This document shows positions 1-11,200 of a stretch of DNA of 64,000 nt, piece by piece. Positions within the stretch are counted from its first letter, which is position 1. Each line of letters starts with the position of its first letter. Below the pieces are notes generated by a model. The model was given only the letters and a program-made list of their open reading frames with translations. It did not search any database and was not told where the DNA came from. The stretch spans positions 188,501-252,500 of the forward strand of contig OU744452.1 in the NCBI GenBank assembly GCA_916610825.1. Reading direction: 5' to 3'. A program made the position numbers and the translations under genes. This stretch comes from Haliclystus octoradiatus (lineage: Eukaryota > Cnidaria > Staurozoa > Stauromedusae > Haliclystidae).

Positions 1-2455
1 GACAAAATATGACAGTATCATCTGCAAACAATGTAATATCAGTGTGTTTGAGACAGTTAGGAATGTCATTGATGTATAATAAGAATAATAATGGTCCTAA
101 TATTGAACCTTGTGGAACACCAACTGTAATAGGTGATGTAGATGATGAGCACTGACCAACTTTTGTAACTTGAGAGCGATGAGTCAAATACGATTTGAAC
201 CATTGGAGACAATGATTTGATAGTCCAAGTCCTTGAAGCTTACGATATAGAATAGTATGATCGACTGTATCAAATGCTTTAGCCAAGTCTAGAAAAATTG
301 CACCTGTAACTTTACCATTTTCCATGTTATTTAACACATTGTCTGTAAATTTGGATAACGCTATTGTAGTTGATAAATTTGGTCTAAAGCCAAATTGTTT
401 GGGAGTAATTAGATTATTCGATTTTAGGAAATTGTACAATTGATCGTGGACAGTTCTTTCAAGAATTTTACTAATTGCTGGCAGTACTGATATCGGTCTA
501 TAATTTGTAGAATCCATTTTGTTTCCAGATTTGAACAGCGCAACGACTTTGGCACATTTCCATAAAGAAGGGAACTCTGCTTCAGAAATAGATAAATTAA
601 TTAATTTTGTAATAATAGGAGCAATAATAATCGATGAATCTTTCAATAGCCTTGTACTGATTTTATCGAGACCAACTGCTTTGTGGGTTTTAAGTTTGTT
701 CAATTGCTTTCGAATATAGCTTTCTTCGACATATTCTATTGAAAATGCCGGCAACGGAGAATTTAAATTAATTGCAACTGGTAATTCATTGGATTTAAAT
801 TTAACAGCAAGCTTCTGACCAATTGTTGTAAAGAAATTGTTCAAGCAATTAGCGATATCTTGTGGTTTTGATAAAAGAATACCATCTTGAAGTAAGCTGG
901 TGGGTCCAGAACCATTACCAGTCGATTTTTGTGGGAAAATATTTTTCAATGATTTCCACATATCAACACAATTACCTTTTGAATTTTCAATCAAATTTGT
1001 GAAATAAGCAGACTTTGCTGATTTGACCTTATTTTTTACTAGATTTTTAAGTTTCTTAAAAGTTTGCCAATGATAACTGGAATTCGAATGAACAGCTTTT
1101 CTATGGTGGTAGTCACGGGTCTCAATAAGATTCGATAATTCCAAGGTCATCCAAGGACACGGATTTCCTTTAATTCGCTTGCGTTTAATAGGTGCGTGAA
1201 TATCTGCAACAGTGGAAAACAGTTCGTTCCATAGTGATACTGCGTCATCAACATTATTAGCCCCATCAATACGATTCCATTGGATGTTACTTAAATCTTC
1301 TATGAACATATCTTTGTTATATTTCTTAAATGACCGATATTCTATTGTTTTAGGTGTAGATTTTGGAATACCAGATTTTATTACGTAGAATACAAGTGAA
1401 TGATCACTAATCCCCATATGAATTACGTCAGATTGTACAACGCGATTAGTATTATTTACATAAATCAAATCAATTGATGTACGAGAAGATTCTGTAATTC
1501 TGGTAGCACACTTTATAAGTTGAGAGAGGCCAAATGCCATAGCAAAATGTTCCATTTTTCGGTAAGAACTCGATGTAGTATTTAGATAATCTATATTAAA
1601 ATCGCCAAGGAGACAGATGTCAGACCGATCAGGATTTGGTATTTTGCTTATGCAATTTTTCATATCGATAATAAAGGCATCAACTTTGTGTTCATCAGGT
1701 CTGTAAACGGTACAAATATAAAATGGTTTACAAAAATTTCTCTTGATCTCAATCCATAGACATTCAGAGTTATCAGATGGAAAATCATCTTTGATAACAA
1801 AAGGGATAGATTCCCGTATATAAACTAAAGTTCCTCCCCCACAAGATTTTGAAGAATTCGTAACTGTTCTGTCTTTTCTAGCAATGTAGTAGCCATCGAT
1901 AATCACCTCACTATCTAGTATATTTGGGTTGAGCCAAGTTTCAGAAATGGTTAAAACATCAAAACTAAATCTATCTAACAATTCTTTAATACTGTGGACT
2001 TTGTTTAGTAAATGATTAATATTTATGTGTGCTATTCTTAATCCTCTTTTGATTGTTATCGAAGGTTGAGAGAAGTGTGTACCTTTATTACAGTTCACGT
2101 TTTGGTTACTGCATCCCCGTTTACATGTATTGCAGTGACTAGTTGTGGGTCCAGGGTTGGATTCAATATCACCCGCTAGTAATAACAGATAGCATGCCAA
2201 AAGTGATACTTTTCCAAGATAAATTGATAATTTGTAATTGATAATTTGTCTCTTGATTACTCTTAGTGATCGTAGTCTTCGAGATGATTTTGAATTACAA
2301 GTTAAGGCTGAACTAATATGCGAATTGTTAGCAATGCAAAATGAAGCAACTTTTAAATGACAGTTTCCATTTTCTTTGAAGTTTAATAAAATAATTAAGA
2401 AATGTAGTAAAACCAAATATTGAAAATGTCTCGATAATATATTTCGAATTCCCAT
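1..2455 (-). CDS. APE-type LINE ORF: endonuclease plus reverse transcriptase, partial at window edge
   Basis: The minus-strand frame is open from the ATG at 2455 to base 1, about 818 codons; I checked every line for stops and found none. It continues outside the window. An N-terminal hydrophobic stretch ends in a 2A-like motif near residues 95-103. An apurinic-type endonuclease domain follows, with SETWLN near 173, LLGDFNID near 285 and SDHSL near 350. The reverse transcriptase shows KQFGFRPNLST, LDLAKAFDTVDH, GVPQGSILGPLLF and the catalytic FADDT near residue 812. These motifs fit the CR1/L2/Jockey group of non-LTR retrotransposons, which nick genomic DNA and copy their RNA at the nick. The frame looks intact, so this is probably a young copy, but the 3' end is not visible. 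The start is the first ATG of the open frame. Confidence 0.93.
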   Translation of the reverse strand, partial: MGIRNILSRHFQYLVLLHFLIILLNFKENGNCHLKVASFCIANNSHISSALTCNSKSSRRLRSLRVIKRQIINYKLSIYLGKVSLLACYLLLLAGDIESNPGPTTSHCNTCKRGCSNQNVNCNKGTHFSQPSITIKRGLRIAHININHLLNKVHSIKELLDRFSFDVLTISETWLNPNILDSEVIIDGYYIARKDRTVTNSSKSCGGGTLVYIRESIPFVIKDDFPSDNSECLWIEIKRNFCKPFYICTVYRPDEHKVDAFIIDMKNCISKIPNPDRSDICLLGDFNIDYLNTTSSSYRKMEHFAMAFGLSQLIKCATRITESSRTSIDLIYVNNTNRVVQSDVIHMGISDHSLVFYVIKSGIPKSTPKTIEYRSFKKYNKDMFIEDLSNIQWNRIDGANNVDDAVSLWNELFSTVADIHAPIKRKRIKGNPCPWMTLELSNLIETRDYHHRKAVHSNSSYHWQTFKKLKNLVKNKVKSAKSAYFTNLIENSKGNCVDMWKSLKNIFPQKSTGNGSGPTSLLQDGILLSKPQDIANCLNNFFTTIGQKLAVKFKSNELPVAINLNSPLPAFSIEYVEESYIRKQLNKLKTHKAVGLDKISTRLLKDSSIIIAPIITKLINLSISEAEFPSLWKCAKVVALFKSGNKMDSTNYRPISVLPAISKILERTVHDQLYNFLKSNNLITPKQFGFRPNLSTTIALSKFTDNVLNNMENGKVTGAIFLDLAKAFDTVDHTILYRKLQGLGLSNHCLQWFKSYLTHRSQVTKVGQCSSSTSPITVGVPQGSILGPLLFLLYINDIPNCLKHTDITLFADDTVIFC
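2147..2173 (-). other. 2A-like ribosome-skipping motif in the LINE ORF
   Basis: The codons read GDIESNPGP, matching the consensus D-(V/I)-E-x-N-P-G-P of 2A peptides. The residues just before it are YLLLLA, a hydrophobic run. In 2A peptides the ribosome fails to form the final Gly-Pro bond and then resumes, giving two products. Here that would split off about 102 N-terminal residues from the endonuclease/RT protein. 2A-like motifs at LINE N-termini are known from other invertebrates. Activity here is inferred from the motif only. Confidence 0.8.
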
Positions 2456-4110
2456 ATTAAAAATTGATATTCGAAAATTAGAATTAAATCATAGAATTGT
2501 GAAACGTTCTATTACTTGATAATCGAGCGAATCTGCATTGGATTTCTGAACTACGATACCACAAAGAAATTGAAATATATAATAAAATCTTGAAATATAC
2601 TATAAAATCTTTAAAAAATAGAACTGTTCATACCCAAATATAATAGTAAATCCAATAAATCAACAATAGTTAAGCTTCTATAAACAAACCATTCCATATA
2701 TACGAAAATTGACTATATGCGTGTCCTGCCAGTGATCAAGATCCGTAGAATATGGAAAATCCAAAAGCTTTCATGTAAAATTATTAATAAAGTAAATAAA
2801 GTAAACGTTGACGGAAAATATCAAAATAACCAGATAGAAAACAAATCTAAATCAAATTGCAATAACTTGGAATTTAATTAGATTATATAAAACAATAATA
2901 ATAGCAAACAATAGGGAAGTTTGCAGGAGCTCAAACAAACGCGTCTGAACGTAAAGCCGCATTCGATCCATACATACATTATGATGCATACATTATTGCG
3001 CTTGCCTCGCAAAATATGTTATCCTACATATTCCCCTTATAATTTTGATGAGCAATGAAGTAAAGGCAATCGTGAAAGCTTACATGTTGCAGCACGCTAC
3101 TCTGTGTTGCTGACTTGAATATTGGAGTTACTTAACTACGACAAACGCCATTACTGAATGCGATTAAGTTGACGATAGACGCAAAAGAAATATTACGTGG
3201 AAACATAACCGCGCTCGTACTATTGAAAAAAGTAGACTGGATACTAAATAGAGCTGACGCGAGTTGAATTTTCCGTTTACCGAATTTTAGGTCACGCTTT
3301 ATTTTAATGGCTGCCAATACGGTGGGTGTAAAACATAGACATGGTTTTAATAGACTGCTTATATAGACTGCTGACGGCGTTCGAAAACGGGCTTAAAACG
3401 TAGCACCTATGGGGATCCATAATGGCTGACACATGCTCCCAAAGTGGCGGGGAAAGCAGTGTTTTGACCCGATATTGTTGTTAGAAAATAAAAGAATAGA
3501 TGAGCCGGATTATTTCGAGCTACTTTTAAAGCCATTAAATATGATTGAAATTAACAATTTTGTTGTGTATCACTCAATTTCGAATCAAATCTGCTCAATT
3601 ATTTTATCAAATTTTCACTGAAATATTCCAATTTTGTAAGTAGATATATCGCCGCTTTTGTAACAATAAGACATCAAAATTTCAGAGTTTGCTCAGATTT
3701 AACATTTATTAATCATCCAAGCTGTATTTACATGACAAGGTGCATGTTTACTGCTGGTTACAGCAAAACACAGGACGCAGAATGAGTGTAGAAAAGTTGA
3801 TATTGAAACAATAACAAACAAATTGCAATAATGCTTCGAAAAATATTCAAATTTAATTCACCAAATATCCAAATATTTTACACCCCATAGTGATAATAGT
3901 TATAAAGTCTAAGATTGATGAAGATAGCCACAAATTAAGCTTCATAACCAGCAGTACCATCGCAAAACAAGCGTAGCGGATACCAATTAATATCAAAATA
4001 TGCAAATTTTTATTATAATCAATGTTTCCGTAGCATTAAAACCATATTAAAAATGTTCAAAAGCAAGGGAAATAGAAATATGCAGCGATTTAAATCAATC
4101 CAAACATTTT
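2456..4110. other. Non-coding stretch, partly LINE 5' leader
   Basis: I see no convincing gene. The part next to 2455 should include the LINE 5' untranslated region, whose left limit I cannot set. The rest is AT-rich, with only short open frames (for example 3433-3621 plus) that lack recognisable motifs. Confidence 0.4.
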
Positions 4111-4611
4111 GTGCTAACTTCAAATACCAAATTGTATTGGAATTTAGACTGTTGCGGTCAGTTTACAACATACAACTGCAACTTTTGGGCGCATGTGTCT
4201 ACCATTTTGGCTGCCCATGAGTGCCACGCGTCACGTGACCTCATCAGCGGTCTATATCTATTATCTCTATGGTTACGCGTTACGAAAAATCCATGCGCGG
4301 TGTCGCACCACCAGGATTTACGACCCCGTTCCGGCATTGTTCACATAGCACAATTAATTAATTTAATTCCGCACGATCAAGCAAACCGAAACATTGAAAA
4401 TCTATTTTGTGATTACAACTATGCAATCGCCAAGCGAGCAGAACTGAGTGGCAATAGGTGGTCGGGTTCAGATCACAATGATGATTTCTTTCAAGATGAT
4501 TTCAAATTTAATGACACTTTCTCTATTGCATTCTTAATGCAAGCCTCTGTCTGCGCCAGGAACGTAGATAATCTGAAGCACTGCAACATAAGCTCATCAA
4601 CTTCAAAATGA
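4111..4611 (+). CDS. Hypothetical ORF, 166 codons, unrecognised
   Basis: This is an open frame in otherwise stop-rich DNA just beyond the 3' end of the Roco-caspase gene and convergent with it. The product has scattered Cys and His residues (CCGQFTTYNCNF, AHECHASRD) and an acidic patch (SDHNDDFFQDDF). I recognise no domain, signal peptide or membrane helix. The base composition (CACGCGTCACGTGAC near 4227) is richer in GC than its surroundings, so it could be a decayed element. It may not be a gene. Confidence 0.2.
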   Translation: MLTSNTKLYWNLDCCGQFTTYNCNFWAHVSTILAAHECHASRDLISGLYLLSLWLRVTKNPCAVSHHQDLRPRSGIVHIAQLINLIPHDQANRNIENLFCDYNYAIAKRAELSGNRWSGSDHNDDFFQDDFKFNDTFSIAFLMQASVCARNVDNLKHCNISSSTSK

Positions 4612-5036
4612 ACGTCATCGAAGCAAATCATAATCAAACGAAACAACAAAAAATCATCACGTCATTAGTGTTGCACATTTAAAAGTATAACGAAAAGTTA
4701 AAAAAAAAAACATCATTATTATTATTTTTTGAAAATATATGAGCATATTATGGTAAAAAATAGATTTCTAAATTCATATATAACTATATACATTACATTT
4801 CTAAACATTTGTTACATCTATGTACAATGAGAATATAATAGAGACACTGATGAATAGGTTACTAAACAATCGTTTGTTATTATATAATACTTTCTCAGAA
4901 TTATATATTGGGAATAATTTGTAATAATTTATACTGAAAATCAGGTAAGTGAGTGGGCACCCTTTGCTTTTCAAAGAATAAATTTCATTCATATGTAAAG
5001 ACTATTATTTCAACATCAATATTTCAATTGATGTAA

Positions 5037-5293
5037 TCAGGTATGTTTACTGCCTGCAAGGTACCATGTGCGTCTCAAAGAGCTAATCATTTGATAGTTA
5101 ACATATGCATCCACTTCTACATATGTATTTTGTTTTGTTTTAATTGTTGCTTTGTCTTCACGTTGTGAGACATTATCATTCATAAGTAGGAATATCTTTG
5201 ATACTGGCCGCTTTGCTGCATATTCATTAAGAAAGTTACACACGTCAAATATAAACCAAGTGCCAGTATATTTACCTCTCCATGACTTTTTAC
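5037..5293 (-). CDS. Exon 11: caspase p10 (small subunit) and stop
   Basis: The acceptor is TTCTTTATAG|GT at phase 1, and the stop is TGA at 5037. Joined to exon 10 it gives TPG followed by KKSWRG, then GTWFIFDVCNFLNEYA. This holds the substrate-binding Arg (SWR) and the Trp of GSWFI-type motifs. QMISSLRRTWYL matches the StLrkxlyF ending of caspases. The p10 domain is therefore complete, and the enzyme looks catalytically competent. Confidence 0.88.
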
Positions 5294-8200
5294 CTATAAA
5301 GAAGAATATTAGGATAAAGTTTCTGGATATAAATATATCCCTGCATCAAGGATACTTTTACTTATTTTAAGAACCTTTTTTTGCTATCAAGCTTGAACCA
5401 AATAAGCCTACGGTTACCCTCTGCAAAAAGCAGTTCCCGAACATGAAATAGTAAAAAATTTAAGGAACTGGTTCATGAACTGGAAGAACGTTGAATATGT
5501 CTTCACTAGTCCATGAACTATCGAGCGCAATCCTGCAATTTCATTGGTTGGTACATGTGTTTAGAAATCCTAGGATAAACACTTTCAAAACTTCCCAACA
5601 AAATTTGCCGATAATGTTTCTGAAGAAGAAGAGGAAGCTACAAAGTATTATTAAAGAAATAATATCCACAAATGCTGTCTCTATTTAAGAAAGAGTAACA
5701 TTGTAAAGTTTCATTTGATACAAGGACACAAGTAAGTAAAAATATTGAATTGAAATTGAGTTTTAAATGGTTATCACACTCTTGCGCAAATGTTTGTATT
5801 CATATTGGTTACACTCGAAGAAGATGAAGACACGGGTGAAATGTTGAAAGCACTTGTTGTAGGTAATGACAAAGCACAGTCAGTGTGATGCAGTGAATAC
5901 TCCAGCATTCACAGACGCACCGATTAGGCTAAAGTAACCATCCTCTTGGCCAAGAAATAACGTAACACATCCACTTTCATTATCAAATCTTCGCTTTCCT
6001 TTAGGGATGAGGCCAAAGTTGATGGATGAACTTTCACACCACTGACATCCTTTGTTTCCCACACACTGTCTGGTTTTAAAACGTTCAGTGATGCAGCTCT
6101 GTGAAGAAGCGGATGGGAAAGCTGACTGCCGTTAAGAGCCAAAAGCGCCACTAACACCAAAGATATGTGGATTCTTATTTTGAACTGATGTTGTGGAAAT
6201 CGCAAAGCCATATTTCAAATAAGCAGCATAGACATATAAACTGTGTCCGTCTTACTACGTAACGGGTAATTAGATCCCAGTCCTGATATTGATATTGATG
6301 TATTCTTCCAATGTTCTTATGATACTTTTTACTTAACATAGTGTTATCATTATCATCTCCTACATTGAGAACATGTAATAAATGTTTCTCCAGGGACCCA
6401 GGAACAGTATATAGCAAAAGTGACAACCCATGTTAATAAATGTAATACATCATCGGTTCTAATTAAACTTTCCCAGTATAATTGCTAACAGCCTGATATC
6501 CGTGGTAACATGGCCGCAATATATATTTAAGGAATACGGGTGTGATATTGGTATTACTCACAGCCAGACTGCATAATTAACGCAGACAGAAAAGATATGT
6601 TCATCACATCCATGATCATTTTACAAACGTTATCAAAGGAATTAGAGAAACACACAATAGCAGTCATGTTATTACTGTGCTCTAGAGTTGATTGGTTACA
6701 TGCTGACACACATTATAACAACCAGAGACGACTCTGCACATTTCATTGTTACCAAGATTTTAGTGAATTATCAACAAAATGATAATGTAGATAATCCATT
6801 TTTGAAGCTGAATTCAACCCCATTGAGCTACCCAATGCAAGTGGATTGGTTACATGTTAATGTAGAAGCCGAGTATCAATGTCGCTCTGCTGACCTCTAC
6901 TGTAAGGTCAACCTTACCTTATGAAAAAAATCGATGAGTTCATGAACATTTCATTGAACTGGTTTACAAACTTGTTAATGAATGTGAAATTGCCTGAACA
7001 CTTCATGAACTGGTTCACGAATTGGATCATGAATGTTAAATTGCCTAAAAGTTCATGAACACTTCATGAACTGGTCCATGAATGTGAAATTGCCTGATAG
7101 TTCTTAAACAGCTCATAAACTGGTTTTGAAATATGAATTCACCTGAACGTCCATGAAAAATTCATGAACTGGTTTACAAGTGGTTCGAGAGCTGGTTATG
7201 AATGTGAAATTGGCTGAAAGTTCATCAACACTTTATGAACTGGTTTACGAACTGGTTAATGAATGTTAAATTGCCTGAACACTTCATGAACTGTTCATGA
7301 ACTGGTTCAAGAGCTGGATCATGAATGTGAAATTGCCTGAAAGTTCACGAACTGTCATGAACTTTTGGGCAATGTCACGTTCATGGACTCATAATTTGAC
7401 CATAATTTTGTAAAATGATAATACTTGAAATAGTAGCACCACTTTATGAGTTAGTCATAGCGGCATCATCAACAGCAGGAGGGCATAATATAATCAGATT
7501 TTCCTTGTCACAGAATCGACTTTTACGTCCACTATACTAAACTGATACTGATCGCCTAGTCATTCAAGTCCAACAAAGCAACATAGGTTCACAGAAAAGG
7601 AAAATATTAAATGTACACATCACTTGTGTTGATATTTTGTATACTCACAATGCCGGTTAAAACCTTCATGTATTAAAAAAAATTTCTCTGAAAGTCTAAT
7701 CATAATTGTTTATAAATATTATGAAGATGTTATGACATACCTGGTGTTGCAGCGACCCACACCAACCAGTCAGTGTCGTCATTCACAGAGAATTTTGTAG
7801 ATTTGCCATCTGAATGAACATTCATTTGTGATACCATATCACTATCTTCTTCAGATGGACCATCACTTGTTAGATGCTTGGTGCAGGTTGGGCCTTGGCA
7901 TGCTTGAATAATGAACCACTTTGGCTTTCCTAACAATGATCGGCAACTACAGATCATTTTCCTTATGCCATGACTCTCAACTGTTCTTCCATCTACACCA
8001 TAAACACTACCTTCTTTGCCATGAGAGAGAATACACATGACAAAACAATTGTACTCAGTGTGATCCTGTGATCCTAGCTCTGCTGCCAAATCAATGATAT
8101 CACGGGCTTTCAGATTGCGATGTATAGATACATGAAATTCTAGCTTTTTAAATGTCTCTTTTAGTCTCTCCACGTCTACGTCACTGCCTTTCCGGTCATC

Positions 8201-11200
8201 CAGTTCCTTTCCTTTGTTAAATTCAACATTGTTTATAATAACACATAGGCCACGTGGAACACTTTCCATTGGGTAAACTAAAAAAGAATAAAAATATTAA
8301 TATATTATTTTGAAGGGCTGCAAATCCATCTACATTTTGTAGAAATTTGTAACTACAAACTTGATATTGAAGCAACTGATTGTTGATCAAATTACATGGA
8401 TTGGATAATGGTGGATCTTCATCATTGATCTTGCAAACTAAAGAAAACTTGAATCTTGCAATAAGAATAACAACTTTCAAGCAATCGTCGGACAATTGGC
8501 TTCTACAGCTGTAGAGGATTTTCAGTTGAATTTAATAGCCGCAACAAAACAGTTATGTAGGGCAAACAATTCATCCACTGGTGATGAGTTCAACTATCCT
8601 TAAATATACTCATTTTCTCTATAAGTACATTGGGTGGGGGGTTATTATATCTTCATTGTCGTATCTACGCATGCGCTATGATTGATGACATTTGATCTTT
8701 AATATTTTGTTTAATTGACACGTGTGCGTCAGTTGGTGAAAAGGGCTCGGTATGACCAGAGCAATATTAGACGCAGAAAACACACAATATGTACAAATTT
8801 ATCTAATTGTTTTTTAAAGTCATTAGAACTATCATTATCAATTGTAGTTTTTACTCATATACTTAACCATCACCTCATTTTTCTTATCATTTCTATTATT
8901 GATATTATCTATTAACATTAACCTTAGAAGTAAGTTAGAAGCATTGTTGTTTGGCATAACAAATTGGTTCTATTGTCTGTGTCTATTCATCCGTTTAAGC
9001 CGTCCTTATGTATCTGTCAAATCTCCAACTCAGTGTTACGTGACAAAATCAAAACTTGACAATTAGCCACGTACAAAATCATCCCTTAGTTAAAAATAGC
9101 TCCGCTACGCTCGGAATTATGGTGAATAAGATAATAATCAAAATAAACCAATTGAAATCAAATTCAATAGAATATCAAATCAATCAAATCATCATTCAAA
9201 GAAAAATCAAATCCAATCAAATTCAAAAAAGTAAATCAATCCAATTGAATGATATAAAAATCAGATCAAATAAAAAAATCAACTTCAATCAAATAAAATG
9301 AAATAAATTATAATAATATCCAAATAATATAATAATATAAAGAAAAATATATCCAAATAACAAATCAAAGAAGAAAAAAAAATGAGGGCAGACCGATGGG
9401 ATTGAACCCCAGACCCCGCACGCCTGATGCAGACGCTCCACCACTAGACCATACCAAGATAGAATAGAAGACGTGATTTTCACTACTTATAATACAGGTG
9501 TGAGTTGTAAATGACGTGCGACTTTGTCTCTTCTTGAGCTGATGTCGCAGCGGAATTAAAACATTTTAATAAACCAAATAAAATCATGACGACTGGCTTA
9601 GCAGTTTGATGTAATAAATAACTTCAGAAAACAATACAAACAATAAATATATAATGATGAATTGTCGGTTTAAAAGTTCTCATGGTCAAAACACAACAAC
9701 AATTATCTTCGAAGTTTCACCTCAAATAGTGATGTTACAGAACGATTAAAACCTTTTCATTAACCATTTCAAATGACGAGAAGAAGAAAACAATCATGTG
9801 TTCTACCAATGAAGAGATAATCACGATGTAAACTAATCCAGGAGTATTAGAAGACATTCCATTTAATAATGCAATTGTTATCTTGCTAAGCTGCGAGTCG
9901 GACATCATGACGGGCAATGGAAAAAAATTTATGTCAAAACAATTTGGCTAAAAATTTGGAATAATCACACAGCTTGCCCATTGTATTTTTAACAATAAAA
10001 TGGTGTTTCTTGCGCAATCGTTTTTTGTTCAACCTTTGTTAGCACGCAAAGCAGTATGTTGAACGTTATTTCAAAAGAACAATAGATTTAGTCAAAAATG
10101 AAATGAAAACGTTTCCACCATGACAGGATAGACTCAAGGTCACTTACGTAACCATGAGTCAAAAATAAACTTATCCCCTTACATATAACTTAAATATAAC
10201 GGTATACGCTGACAATGGTCATACGCTGATTCGCCCTTGGGGATCATTCAATGAAAAAATATTTGCAATGTACTTTGCTGCTATTGGAAATCTTTATAGG
10301 GAGACTTTTGGTGGAATCAGTATTGTTTTATAGACGAAATAGCCTAGGAAACAGAGGGGATCAAACAAGAGTGGGAGTTAGTCGCATTCAAAAAACAATG
10401 CGTTCCAACTGCATAATTGTGGTTCAAATATACTAGACAAGGACATCTGAATTGAATGATGCGACTAAAATTTCCCATATTGACATCAGTATTTCAGAAT
10501 CCATTGTTGCAAAATTTCCACTGGGCAAAATCAAAGTGAAATGATTTCAATGATGCATAGATACTGAAAGAAATATATCCTGAGGTACCGCGTTAAATAG
10601 GGTGTAGAAATTGCATTTGTAAATCTCTTTAGTACAACAGAATAAGATATATATGCATGTGTTAGTTGAATTTCAAGATTTTAGATGGAACAGATTAGAT
10701 GATATTTGTATGATATAATATTTTATAAAATATTGCTTCATAATTCTGAAATTTGCAATTTGATAGGTTGGAAATGTTTTGTAAAAACATTGTTACTCTA
10801 TATCTAAAAACCTTATTCGATCAGCATAGTCAACATAATCTAGATTGCCAAAATAGCAGACTTTTTAGTGAAGGACTTCAGGACACTTTCAATTAGGATA
10901 ATATCTTTGGCCAGATGTGGATTCTAAACTGGACTTGAAGATTTCAATATGGGTCGGCATAAGTGTTAAATGCAGATTAATAAATACAGATTTTTCAAAG
11001 TGAAACATTTTAAAATTAAGTAAGAAGGGGAGTATGCTTTAGAAGTTAACAATGAACAATGTTTAAATGATTTGAGTTCCAAAGTAAGAATGATCCCAAG
11101 ATCTTTGATTTGAGAAACTTCTTCGAGGTCATTATTAGCTAAAGAGTATACATTGTTTTGCAATTGAAGATTACAAACAGACAATACCCTTATTGACAAT

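Noticed and set aside
519-719. Plus-strand open frame of 66 codons
   Set aside because: It is antisense to the LINE reverse transcriptase, which explains the openness.
6175-6426. Minus-strand frame considered as the p10 exon
   Set aside because: It lacks the SWR and WFI motifs; the 5293-5037 exon has them and the right phase.
9384-9455. Functional tRNA-Met gene
   Set aside because: The acceptor stem does not pair and the D arm is poor; SINE relic or pseudogene is more likely.
9289-9483. Minus-strand frame of 64 codons
   Set aside because: It is created by a tRNA-like sequence and low-complexity DNA.
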